Made by a program: the position numbers and the translations under genes. Under the pieces are notes generated by a model. That model searched no databases and had not been told where the DNA came from. It saw only the letters and a program-made list of their open reading frames with translations. A stretch of DNA of 64,000 nt from Rhizobium sp. L43 (GTDB lineage: Bacteria; Pseudomonadota; Alphaproteobacteria; Rhizobiales; Rhizobiaceae), in contig NZ_NWSQ01000005.1 of NCBI RefSeq assembly GCF_002531725.1, forward strand, positions 394,871 to 458,870. The letters are read 5' to 3'. Numbering within the stretch: position 1 is the first letter of the stretch; every line of letters starts with the position of its first letter. Shown piece by piece: positions 9,523 through 17,733 of this stretch.

Positions 9523-9780
9523 TCAGCGCGGGCAAGTGTCGATGTAGCGGCGACCGTAGCGGTCGCGATAGTAGCACTGGCCGGGCTGTTCGGCGACGCT
9601 GCCGATCAAGGCGCCGGATACGCCGCCGATAGCGGCGCCGACCGCCGCGCCACGAACATTGCCGGTGACTGCGCCGCCGATGACGGCGCCGGATGCAGCG
9701 CCGATGCCGGCGCCCTGCTGGGTCGGCGTACAGCTTGCGATCGACAGGCCGATCAATGCGAGTATGACAGCTTTCTTCAT
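9523..9780 (-). CDS. Small glycine-zipper lipoprotein
   Basis: An 85-residue protein starting MKKAVILALIGLSIASC, a lipoprotein signal with the lipobox Cys at residue 17. Residues ~24-65 are an alternating Gly/Ala glycine-zipper segment (GAGIGAASGAVIGGAVTG), and the tail is Cys- and Tyr-rich (QCYYRDRYGRRYIDTCPR). It resembles the OsmB/glycine-zipper 2TM family of envelope lipoproteins, whose precise roles are mostly unknown. The start is chosen because GAGAGAAAAG precedes this ATG and the signal peptide begins here. It is followed by a clear terminator, so it is probably transcribed alone, upstream of and separate from tamA. Confidence 0.88.
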   Translation of the reverse strand: MKKAVILALIGLSIASCTPTQQGAGIGAASGAVIGGAVTGNVRGAAVGAAIGGVSGALIGSVAEQPGQCYYRDRYGRRYIDTCPR

Positions 9781-10104
9781 CTTTTCTCTCCGAGGTTGTT
9801 GCCCAGCGGGCAAAGGCCGTCCCTATTATTTTTTGTCAGGCTAGTCCGAAAACTATGTCGGAAGAAAGGGTTGTCCACTGCTGCGCAGATTTTTTTGCGA
9901 TACCGGCCGCCGCCGTGCCTCACGCGATTGGCCAATTGCGCCGGATCTGCCGCATCAATTTCATCGATTGCAGCGCGCAGATTTTTTATCTGGAATCATT
10001 CAAAAAACTGGTCCTTTTGCCGCAGTTGATGGTAAAGCAAAGGGTAAGCATTGACGCGCGGACGTCCGGTCGGCAAGAACGGCCGCGCGATACTGGAGCA
10101 TATG
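9781..10104. other. Intergenic region between the lipoprotein gene and hemA
   Basis: A 324-bp divergent gap without a convincing gene. It should hold both promoters. The 13-mer GCGCAGATTTTTT occurs twice, at 9883 and 9975, and the second copy continues into a short dyad (CAGAT...ATCTG). I see no clear FNR/FixK-type TTGAT-N4-ATCAA box. Confidence 0.5.
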
Positions 10105-11319
10105 ATGGATTTCGAAGCGTTTTTCAAAAACGAGTTGGACGGGCTTCATGCCGAGGGCCGTTACCGCGTTTTTGCCGATCTCGAACGTCACCGCGGCAAC
10201 TTTCCGCGCGCGACGCGCCATACGGCCGATGGCCAAAAGGAAGTTACGGTCTGGTGCTCCAACGACTATCTCGGCATGGGCCAGAACCCGAAGGTGATCG
10301 AGGCGATGAAGAACGCCATCGACCACTGTGGCGCGGGTGCGGGAGGCACCCGGAATATTTCTGGCACCAACCACTATCACGTCATGCTCGAGCGTGAGCT
10401 GGCCGATCTGCACGGCAAGGAATCGGCGCTGATCTTCACCTCGGGCTATGTGTCCAACTGGGCGGCGCTCGGCACGCTCGGCGCGAAAATCCCCGGCCTC
10501 GTCATCTTCTCCGATGCGCTCAACCATGCCTCGATGATCGAGGGCATCCGTTATGCCAAGTGCGACAAGGTGATCTGGAAGCACAACGACATCGCCGATC
10601 TCGAAGCCAAGCTCAAAGCCGCCGATCCGAAGGCGCCGAAGCTGATCGCCTTCGAGAGCGTCTATTCGATGGACGGCGATATCGCCCCGATCAAGGAGAT
10701 CTGCGACCTCGCCGACAAATACGGCGCGATGACCTATCTCGACGAAGTCCATGGCGTCGGCATGTACGGCCCGCGCGGCGGCGGCATTGCCGAGCGCGAA
10801 GGACTGATGGACCGGCTGACGGTCATCGAGGGCACGCTCGGCAAGGCCTTCGGGGTGATGGGCGGCTATATCGCCGCATCGGCGGCCCTTTGCGATTTCA
10901 TCCGGTCGTTTGCCTCCGGCTTCATCTTCACCACGGCGCTGCCGCCGGCCCTTGCCGCCGGCGCCGTCGCCTCGATCCAGCACCTGAAGGTCAGCCAGTT
11001 CGAGCGCGCCCGCCATCAGGACCGGGTGCGCAAGCTGAGAGCGCTGCTCGACCAGAACGGCATTCCGCATATGCCCAATCCGAGCCATATCGTGCCGGTG
11101 CTGGTCGGCGATGCGGCCAAGTGCAAGTGGATCTCCGACCTGCTGCTCGACAATTGCGGCGTCTATGTCCAGCCGATCAACTATCCCACCGTGCCGAAGA
11201 AGACCGAGCGCCTGCGCATCACGCCGACGCCGCTGCATTCCGACGCCGATATCGCCCATCTGGTCGAGGCGCTGCATTCGCTCTGGTCGCGCTGCGCGCT
11301 GGCAAGGCACGTCGCCTGA
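10105..11319 (+). CDS. hemA: 5-aminolevulinate synthase
   Basis: A 404-residue PLP enzyme condensing glycine and succinyl-CoA to 5-aminolevulinate, the first step of haem and cobalamin synthesis in alphaproteobacteria. Visible features are the N-terminal start [15 protein letters not shown], the glycine-rich [21 protein letters not shown] segment broken by substrate-binding residues, the PLP-contacting DEVHGVG, and the Schiff-base lysine K247 in GTLGKAFG. Two adjacent ATGs occur at 10102 and 10105; the second has GGAG at the better distance. The gene stands alone, with its own upstream region. cobS and cobT, which use the same tetrapyrrole pathway, are in this window but 26 kb away. Confidence 0.97.
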   Translation: MDFEAFFKNELDGLHAEGRYRVFADLERHRGNFPRATRHTADGQKEVTVWCSNDYLGMGQNPKVIEAMKNAIDHCGAGAGGTRNISGTNHYHVMLERELADLHGKESALIFTSGYVSNWAALGTLGAKIPGLVIFSDALNHASMIEGIRYAKCDKVIWKHNDIADLEAKLKAADPKAPKLIAFESVYSMDGDIAPIKEICDLADKYGAMTYLDEVHGVGMYGPRGGGIAEREGLMDRLTVIEGTLGKAFGVMGGYIAASAALCDFIRSFASGFIFTTALPPALAAGAVASIQHLKVSQFERARHQDRVRKLRALLDQNGIPHMPNPSHIVPVLVGDAAKCKWISDLLLDNCGVYVQPINYPTVPKKTERLRITPTPLHSDADIAHLVEALHSLWSRCALARHVA

Positions 11320-11355
11320 TACTTTCATGATCGTTTGGGTTTGAACCGCAAGTCG

Positions 11356-11375
11356 GGGGCCTCCACTGGAGGCCC
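11356..11375 (+). terminator. Hairpin downstream of hemA
   Basis: An 8-bp perfect stem GGGCCTCC / GGAGGCCC with a 3-base loop, 37 bp after the hemA stop. No T-run follows, so intrinsic termination is uncertain. Confidence 0.35.
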
Positions 11376-11540
11376 TGATGCCGTTCGATTTCGCGCGCCA
11401 CCGCAAATCCCCTGTGCCCGCACAAGAGCATCCGGCGCTGCCGTTTTGAGAAGCTGCGCCGGTCTCGGCGTGACACGGATCGGTCTCTCTCTCTACCTTC
11501 CTCGCTGCAGTCCGCGCCTCCACCCATCGTTCCAACTGCA

Positions 11541-11590
11541 TGAGAAAACCTTTTCTCACTTGACATCGAAGTTGGTAAAAGCTTTTCTCA
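11541..11590 (+). promoter_or_regulatory. Promoter and paired operators of the arabinoside operon
   Basis: Two related 18-bp palindromes, TGAGAAAACCTTTTCTCA at 11541 (perfect arms) and TGGTAAAAGCTTTTCTCA at 11573, match at 15 of 18 positions. Their centres are 32 bp apart, about three helical turns. Between them is TTGACA at 11560-11565, a consensus -35; a weak -10 (TTTTCT) would fall 17 bp on, inside the second palindrome. A bound LacI-type protein would cover the promoter, consistent with autorepression. The link to the regulator just downstream is inference. Confidence 0.65.
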
Positions 11591-11613
11591 GGCTACTTCA
11601 GAAGGAGGAAGGT

Positions 11614-12642
11614 CTGAACATATCGGGAGGAAAAAGAGGCAGGATCACCATTCATGAGGTGGCGTCGGCTGCCGGGGTGAGCATCTCGACGGCGTCGAAG
11701 GCTCTCAACGACACCGGCCGGATGGGGGCGGAAACGCGCGAGCGGGTGAAGCGGATTGCCGGCGAAATCGGCTATCGGCCGAATGCGCTGGCGAGAGGTC
11801 TTCTCAGCAAGCGCAGCTTCACCATCGGGCTGCTGACCAACGACACCTATGGCCGTTTCACGCTGCCTGTCATGGCGGGTATTTCGGACGCTCTCGTCGA
11901 TCATGGGGTTTCGGTTTTCCTCTGCGCCATCGAAGACGATCCGGCACTCGCGCAGATCCATGTCGATGCGATGCTGGACAAGCAGGTCGACGGCATCATC
12001 GCGACGGGAAAACGGCTGGACAGACGTCTGCCTGTCGATCTGTCGAATTTGCATGTGCCCGTCGTCTACGCCTTCACGGAGGGGACGCAGAACAGCGTTA
12101 CCTTCCGTTCCGACGACGAACAGGGCGCGCGGTTGGCGGTGGAATGGCTGGTGAAGGCCGGGCGGCGGCGGATCGCCCATCTCACCGGACCGGAGGAGTT
12201 CTTTTCTGTGCGCGAACGGGCCGGCGCCTATCATGAGGTGGCAGGTCACTGCGAACCGGTGCTCTACGGCGTCTGGTCGGAAAGCTGGGGTCATGAGGCG
12301 GTCGAACAGCTTTGGAAGCGGCCGGGAGAAAAACCCGACGCGCTTTTCTGCGGCAATGACCAGATCGCCCGCGGCGCGGTGGATGCGCTGCGCGAGCGCG
12401 GCGTCAAGGTGCCGCAGGACGTCTCGGTGATCGGCTTCGACAATTGGGAGATTGTCGCGGCCCAGACGCGGCCGCCGCTGACGACGGTGGATATGGAACT
12501 GAAAGAGCTCGGGCGGCAGGCCGGATTGACGGTGCTGGCGCTTGCGGAAGGACGGCCTGTCGAGCCGGGTGTCAGGAAATTGCCGTGCCGGCTGATCGTC
12601 CGGCAGTCATGCGGGAGCAAAGCTGCCGGGGAATGTGAATAA
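11614..12642 (+). CDS. LacI family transcriptional regulator of the sugar operon
   Basis: A 342-residue regulator with the LacI helix-turn-helix at residues ~7-45 (ITIHEVASAAGVSISTASKAL, with hinge helix NALARGLLSKRS) and a periplasmic-binding-protein-like sugar-sensing core (VDGIIATGKR, CGNDQIARGAVDAL, VIGFDN). The start is unusual: no ATG or GTG lies in a sensible place, while CTG at 11614 sits 5 nt after a strong AAGGAGG. An in-frame TTG at 11572 is the alternative, but it has no ribosome-binding site and overlaps an operator. The gene heads an operon with a sugar ABC transporter and a GH127 enzyme, whose product or substrate is its likely inducer. Confidence 0.88.
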   Translation: MNISGGKRGRITIHEVASAAGVSISTASKALNDTGRMGAETRERVKRIAGEIGYRPNALARGLLSKRSFTIGLLTNDTYGRFTLPVMAGISDALVDHGVSVFLCAIEDDPALAQIHVDAMLDKQVDGIIATGKRLDRRLPVDLSNLHVPVVYAFTEGTQNSVTFRSDDEQGARLAVEWLVKAGRRRIAHLTGPEEFFSVRERAGAYHEVAGHCEPVLYGVWSESWGHEAVEQLWKRPGEKPDALFCGNDQIARGAVDALRERGVKVPQDVSVIGFDNWEIVAAQTRPPLTTVDMELKELGRQAGLTVLALAEGRPVEPGVRKLPCRLIVRQSCGSKAAGECE

Positions 12643-12690
12643 GGGAATGAGCAAAGGCGCAGGGAGATGCGCCATATCGGGAGGAGTGTC

Positions 12691-13929
12691 ATGATCAAGC
12701 GTCTATTGGCGGCGACCAGCATCGCTACCTTGTGCCTGTTTTCGGCCGCGTCAGCCGCCGAGAATGTCGAAATGTGGGTTCGCACGGGGATCGGCGACTC
12801 GTTCAAGAAGGTGGTCGAATCCTATAATTCCAGCCACGACAATAAGGTCGTGGTGACCGAGGTGCCGTTCTCCGAGTTGGTGCAGAAATATGCGACGGCA
12901 ATTGCCGGCGGGCAGGCACCGGATGCGCTGTCGATGGACCTGATCTACAACCCCGCCTTTGCCGCGGCCGGCCAGCTCGAAGACCTGACGGACTGGGCGA
13001 AGTCGCTGCCCTATTTCAACTCGCTGTCACCGTCGCATGTTCGCCTCGGCACCTATCAGGACAAGATTTACGGCCTGCCGCTCTCTGTGGAAACATCGGT
13101 GTTCGCCTGGAACAAGGATCTCTACAAGAAGGCCGGTCTCGACCCGGAAAAGGCGCCTGTGAATTGGGACGAAATCACCGCCAATGCGGAGAAGATCCGG
13201 GCGCTCGGTGACGATACTTACGGCTTCTATTTCTCCGGCGGCGGCTGCGGCGGCTGCATGATCTTCACCTTCACGCCGCTCGTCTGGGGTGCGGGCACCG
13301 ACATCCTGTCGGCCGACAGCAAGACGGCGACGCTCGATACGCCGCAGATGCGCAAGGCCGTCGACATCTACCGCAATATGGTCAAGAAGGACCTGGTGCC
13401 GGCGGGTGCCGCCAGCGACAATGGCGCGAACTTCCTGACCTTCACCAATGGCAAGATTGGCCAGCAAAGCCTCGGCGCCTTTGCCATCGGCACGCTGGTG
13501 ACCCAGCATCCCGACATCAACTTCGGCGTGACCCTCATCCCCGGCGTTGACGGCAAGCCGTCGTCCTTTGCCGGCGGTGACAACTTCGTCGTCACCAAAG
13601 GCACCAAGAAGATCGACGCGGTGAAGGAGTTCCTCGAATATATCTATTCGATGGACGGTCAGAAGATCATGGCGAAATACGGCAGCCTGCCGACGCGCGG
13701 TGATATCGCCGACAAGGTGCTGGAGGGTCTCGATCCGCGCATGCAGGTCGGCCTCAAGGCGATTGCCGTCGCCAAGACGCCCTATACGCTGCAGTTCAAC
13801 GATCTGATCAACAGCGCCAACGGGCCTTGGGCAAGCTTCACCAACGCCGCGATCTTCGGCGACGACGTCGACGGCGCGTTTTCGAGCGCCCAGTCGGAAA
13901 TGCAATCGATCATCGATAGCGGCCAATAA
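12691..13929 (+). CDS. Sugar ABC transporter substrate-binding protein (family 1 type)
   Basis: A 412-residue periplasmic binding protein. The first 22 residues (MIKRLLAATSIATLCLFSAASA) are a Sec signal, and the mature part begins AENVEMW. Length and motifs (VVTEVPFSELVQKYATAIAGG, DALSMDLIYNPAFAAAGQLEDLTDW, PLSVETSVFAWNKDLYKKAGLD) fit the MalE/UgpB-like oligosaccharide-binding family. The ATG has GGGAGGAG upstream. It lies 48 bp behind the regulator and ahead of two permeases. A GGGCGGC cluster of Cys (GCGGCM, around residue 190) is noticeable and could form a disulfide. The ligand is predicted from the adjacent GH127 to be a short L-arabinofuranosyl oligosaccharide. Confidence 0.93.
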   Translation: MIKRLLAATSIATLCLFSAASAAENVEMWVRTGIGDSFKKVVESYNSSHDNKVVVTEVPFSELVQKYATAIAGGQAPDALSMDLIYNPAFAAAGQLEDLTDWAKSLPYFNSLSPSHVRLGTYQDKIYGLPLSVETSVFAWNKDLYKKAGLDPEKAPVNWDEITANAEKIRALGDDTYGFYFSGGGCGGCMIFTFTPLVWGAGTDILSADSKTATLDTPQMRKAVDIYRNMVKKDLVPAGAASDNGANFLTFTNGKIGQQSLGAFAIGTLVTQHPDINFGVTLIPGVDGKPSSFAGGDNFVVTKGTKKIDAVKEFLEYIYSMDGQKIMAKYGSLPTRGDIADKVLEGLDPRMQVGLKAIAVAKTPYTLQFNDLINSANGPWASFTNAAIFGDDVDGAFSSAQSEMQSIIDSGQ

Positions 13930-14002
13930 CTCTCCCTCGGCCGCGGCCGGGGAGCGGTGGCAGCTTCCCGGCCAATTTCAATGGACAGATGCGGAGCGTT
14001 TG

Positions 14003-14920
14003 ATGACCGGTTCCGGTTCAGAGACCCTATTGCCTCGGCGCAGGCGACGGCGCAGATCGAACTGGCGCGGCCTTGCCTATATCGCGCCGGCTATGGCGCT
14101 GGTCATCGTCTTCTTCATCATGCCGGTTGTCTTCACGGGATGGATGAGCCTGCACAACTGGCCGCTGATGGGCGCGTCGCGCTGGATCGGCTTCAACAAT
14201 TATTACCGCATGATCAACGACACCCGTTTCATGACGGCGCTGAATTTCACCGCCTATTACACCGTGATCGTCACCATCGCGATCTTCGCCGTCGCCTTTC
14301 CGCTGGCCATTTTCGTCGAGAAGGAACGGCAGTTCGTCAGCGCCTATCGCACCATCATCTTCCTGCCCGTCGTCGTCGGACTTGCCACCGCCTCGCTGCT
14401 CTGGGTCTGGCTTGCCAATGTCGATAGCGGCTTCATCGGTCCGGCCTTGAAAGCGCTCGGTCTTCTGGAAAAGAGCCCCAATCTGCTTGCGACCTTCGAC
14501 ACCGCCTTCCTGACCGTCGTGGTGATGGTCGTCTGGAAGATCGCAGGCTTCACCATGATCATTCTGCTGACCGGGCTGCAGGCCATTCCATCCGAGCTGA
14601 CGGAGGCGGCCCGCATCGACGGCGCCGGCCGCTGGCAGCGTTTCCGGCATCTGACGCTGCCGCTGATGCGCAAGACGATCGCACTGGCGCTGATCGTCTC
14701 GGTCACCGGTTCGATCCTCGCCTTCGACCAGTTCTACATCATGACGGCGGGCGGACCGCAGAACAAGATGATCTCGGTGGTCTACTACATCTTCAACCAG
14801 TCTTTCGTGTCGTTCAATCTCGGTTATGGCGCCGCACTCTCGATCGTGCTTCTCGCCATCCTGATGGCCATCAGCATCGTGCAGCTCTGGCTGCTGCGCG
14901 TCGGGGAGGAGCGTCCATGA
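14003..14920 (+). CDS. Sugar ABC transporter permease 1 (MalF/UgpA type)
   Basis: A 305-residue inner-membrane permease with six predicted membrane segments and the cytoplasmic EAA loop (ELTEAARIDGAGRWQRFRHLTLPLM) that docks to the ATPase. It starts after an Arg-rich stretch (PRRRRRRRSNWRG) consistent with the positive-inside rule. The ATG at 14003 is chosen over the preceding TTG because GGAG lies about 7 nt upstream. Its stop overlaps the start of the next permease by four bases (ATGA), which indicates translational coupling. Confidence 0.94.
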   Translation: MTGSGSETLLPRRRRRRRSNWRGLAYIAPAMALVIVFFIMPVVFTGWMSLHNWPLMGASRWIGFNNYYRMINDTRFMTALNFTAYYTVIVTIAIFAVAFPLAIFVEKERQFVSAYRTIIFLPVVVGLATASLLWVWLANVDSGFIGPALKALGLLEKSPNLLATFDTAFLTVVVMVVWKIAGFTMIILLTGLQAIPSELTEAARIDGAGRWQRFRHLTLPLMRKTIALALIVSVTGSILAFDQFYIMTAGGPQNKMISVVYYIFNQSFVSFNLGYGAALSIVLLAILMAISIVQLWLLRVGEERP

Positions 14921-15780
14921 GCACCTCGAGGGAACGCCGCGCCCGCAAGGCGATCCGGACGAAGTCGGCCTATCATCTCACCGGCATCGCCATCTCGATC
15001 TTCTTTCTCGCCCCCTTCGTGATCACGCTGCTCGCCTCCTTCCGGCCGGGCGCCGAGGCCAGCCTGCCGCCTCTGCCGCCATGGCCGACCTCCGGCGTCA
15101 GCTTCGATGCCTATGCGCTGCTCGATACGTTCGGCGCCGGCATCTGGCGGCACATGATCAATTCGCTGTTTGTTTCGATCGCCACCGTGGTGCTGACCGT
15201 CGCTGTCAGCCTGCTCGCCGGCTACGGCTTCTCGAGGTATCGCTTCCCGATGAAGAATCCGCTCTTCGTGCTGATCATCGCGACGCTGATGATCCCGTTC
15301 CAGTCGATCCTGACGCCGCTCTTCATCATCCTGGCAAAGCTCGGCCTCAACAACTCGCTGCTCGGGCTGACGCTCGTCTATGTGACGCTGCAGCTGCCTT
15401 TCTCGGTCTTCATGATGCGCAACGCCTTCGATGCGGTGCCGAAGGAGATCGAAGAAGCCGCGCGCATCGACGGCGCGCGTGACCTCAGGCTGCTGGTCCG
15501 CGTTCTGCTGCCGCTGGTGCTTCCCGGTGTGGCGACGGTAGCGATCTTTGCCTTCCTCAATGCCTGGAACGAGTTTCTGGCCGCCCTCGTGCTGCTCTCC
15601 AGCAATGAGAAATACACTTTGCCGGTGCTGATGACGGCGGTTCGCGCCGGGCGGCTCGGCGCCATCAACTGGGGAGCCGTGCAGGCCGGTGTCGTCGTCA
15701 TGACGATCCCCTGCCTGATCGTCTTCCTGCTCCTGCAACGCTACTACATGCGCGGGCTGATGGCCGGCGCGGTGAAATGA
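14917..15780 (+). CDS. Sugar ABC transporter permease 2 (MalG/UgpE type)
   Basis: A 287-residue permease with six membrane segments and an EAA loop (EIEEAARIDGARDLRLLVRVLLPLVLPG). Partner of the preceding permease; together with the binding protein and the ATPase encoded two genes later it completes a carbohydrate uptake type 1 importer. ATGA overlap with the upstream gene, and a 19-bp gap to the GH127 gene. Confidence 0.94.
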   Translation: MSTSRERRARKAIRTKSAYHLTGIAISIFFLAPFVITLLASFRPGAEASLPPLPPWPTSGVSFDAYALLDTFGAGIWRHMINSLFVSIATVVLTVAVSLLAGYGFSRYRFPMKNPLFVLIIATLMIPFQSILTPLFIILAKLGLNNSLLGLTLVYVTLQLPFSVFMMRNAFDAVPKEIEEAARIDGARDLRLLVRVLLPLVLPGVATVAIFAFLNAWNEFLAALVLLSSNEKYTLPVLMTAVRAGRLGAINWGAVQAGVVVMTIPCLIVFLLLQRYYMRGLMAGAVK

Positions 15781-15799
15781 TCCCAAAAAGGTAGAGCCC

Positions 15800-17722
15800 A
15801 TGACCAAATCAACCAACGACCGTCAGTTTCGTCCCGTCGCCGTTCCGGATGTCGAACTCGGCGGCTTCTGGGGCAAATGGCAGGACGCCGTCTGCAATTC
15901 CACCGCCGAAACCCTGCTCGACCGCTGCGTCGAGGCCGGCATGCTGAAGGCGATCGACGTCAACCAGCCGAGCCCCGGCGTCGTCATTCCCATTCAGCCC
16001 TGGGGCGGCACGACGCAGATGTTCTGGGATTCCGACCTCGGCAAGTCGATCGAGACCATCGCCTATTCGCTCTATCGCCGGCCGAACCCGAAGCTCGAGG
16101 CGCGCGCCGACGAAATCATCGACATGTATGAGAGACTGCAGGACAAGGACGGCTATCTGAACGCCTGGTTCCAGCGCGTCGAGCCCGCCCGCCGCTGGAC
16201 CAATCTGCGCGACCATCACGAACTCTATTGCGCCGGCCATCTGATGGAAGCGGCGGTCGCCTATTACCAGGCGACCGGCAAGCGCAAGCTGCTCGACATC
16301 ATGTGCCGCTTTGCCGATTACATGATCAAGATCTTCGGCCACGGCGAGGGCCAGATATCGGGCTATTGCGGCCATGAGGAAGTCGAACTGGCGCTGGTCA
16401 AGCTTGCCCGCGTGACCGGCGAGACGAAATATCTCGACCTGTCGAAATACTTCATCGACGAACGCGGCACCGAGCCGCACTTCTTCACGGCCGAGGCCGC
16501 TCGCGACGGCCGGAGCGCTGCCGACTTCCATCAGAAGACCTATGAATATGGCCAGGCGCACCAGCCGGTGCGCGCGCAGACAAAGGTCGTCGGCCACGCC
16601 GTGCGCGCCATGTACCTCTATTCCGGCATGGCCGACATCGCCACAGAATACAAGGACGACAGCCTGACGGCGGCGCTGGAAACCCTCTGGGACGATCTGA
16701 CCACCAAGCAGATGTACATCACCGGCGGCATCGGCCCGGCGGCCTCCAATGAAGGCTTCACCGACTATTACGATCTGCCGAACGCCACTGCCTATGCCGA
16801 GACCTGTGCCTCGGTCGGCCTCGTGTTCTGGGCAAGCCGCATGCTCGGCCGCGGTCCGGACCGGCGCTACGCCGATATCATGGAGCAGGCGCTTTATAAC
16901 GGTGCGCTGCCCGGTCTTTCCACCGACGGCAAGACCTTCTTCTACGACAATCCGCTCGAAAGTGCCGGCAGGCACCACCGCTGGAAATGGCATCATTGCC
17001 CCTGCTGCCCGCCCAATATCGCCCGGCTGGTGACGTCGATCGGCTCCTACATGTATGCCGTTGCCGACGACGAAATCGCCGTGCATCTCTATGGCGAGAG
17101 CACCGCGCGGCTGAAGCTTGCCAATGGTGCTGCGGTGGAACTCGAGCAGGTGACCAATTATCCCTGGGATGGTGCGGTCGCCTTTACCACCAGGCTGGAG
17201 AAGCCGGCGACATTCGCGCTGTCGCTGCGCATTCCGGACTGGGCGGAGGGGGCTACCCTCAGCGTCAATGGCGAGATGCTCGATCTCGATGCCGCTATCC
17301 GCGACGGATATGCCAGGATCGACCGCGAATGGGCCAGTGGCGATCGTGTCGCTCTCCATCTGCCGCTGGCGCTCCGCCCGCAATATGCCAATCCGAAAGT
17401 GCGCCAGGATGCCGGCCGAGTGGCCTTGATGCGTGGCCCGCTCGTCTATTGCGTCGAGACGACCGACAATGGCGACGATCTCAACGCCATCGTCCTGCCG
17501 CGCGAGCTGCCGGCCGCCGAAACCGTCGTGCTGAAAGATCTCAACGATGCCGTCGCCCTCGATCTCAAGGTCGAGCGCGAGGAGACGTCGAATTGGGGAA
17601 CGCCGCTCTACCGCAAGGCGCCGGCCGAACGGCAGGTCGCCACCGCGCGTTTCGTACCCTATCATCTCTGGGATAACCGCGGACCCGGAGAGATGCTCGT
17701 CTGGGTCCAGTCGGACAAGTAG
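15800..17722 (+). CDS. GH127 (DUF1680) beta-L-arabinofuranosidase-like glycoside hydrolase
   Basis: A 640-residue protein of the GH127/DUF1680 family. The characterised member, HypBA1 of Bifidobacterium longum, releases L-arabinose from beta-1,2-linked arabinofuranosides on hydroxyproline-rich plant proteins with a cysteine nucleophile next to a zinc ion. The same residues can be seen here: E334 and C336 in AYAETCAS, and C402-C403 in HHCPCCPPN, equivalent to the Glu, Cys and Cys-Cys of the known active site. An (alpha/alpha)6 barrel should fill residues ~1-430 and a beta-sandwich the rest. There is no signal peptide, so it acts in the cytoplasm on imported oligosaccharides. It is embedded between permease and ATPase genes, so uptake and cleavage are co-expressed. 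Exact substrate is inferred. Confidence 0.92.
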   Translation: MTKSTNDRQFRPVAVPDVELGGFWGKWQDAVCNSTAETLLDRCVEAGMLKAIDVNQPSPGVVIPIQPWGGTTQMFWDSDLGKSIETIAYSLYRRPNPKLEARADEIIDMYERLQDKDGYLNAWFQRVEPARRWTNLRDHHELYCAGHLMEAAVAYYQATGKRKLLDIMCRFADYMIKIFGHGEGQISGYCGHEEVELALVKLARVTGETKYLDLSKYFIDERGTEPHFFTAEAARDGRSAADFHQKTYEYGQAHQPVRAQTKVVGHAVRAMYLYSGMADIATEYKDDSLTAALETLWDDLTTKQMYITGGIGPAASNEGFTDYYDLPNATAYAETCASVGLVFWASRMLGRGPDRRYADIMEQALYNGALPGLSTDGKTFFYDNPLESAGRHHRWKWHHCPCCPPNIARLVTSIGSYMYAVADDEIAVHLYGESTARLKLANGAAVELEQVTNYPWDGAVAFTTRLEKPATFALSLRIPDWAEGATLSVNGEMLDLDAAIRDGYARIDREWASGDRVALHLPLALRPQYANPKVRQDAGRVALMRGPLVYCVETTDNGDDLNAIVLPRELPAAETVVLKDLNDAVALDLKVEREETSNWGTPLYRKAPAERQVATARFVPYHLWDNRGPGEMLVWVQSDK

Positions 17723-17733
17723 GTCGTTTGGGG

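Noticed and set aside
10000..11559. 519-codon minus-strand frame opposite hemA
   Set aside because: hemA is certain on the other strand, and the frame has no recognisable motif.
15809..17665. 618-codon frame opposite the GH127 gene
   Set aside because: Mirror of a well-supported glycoside hydrolase gene; translation is Gly/Arg/His-rich noise.
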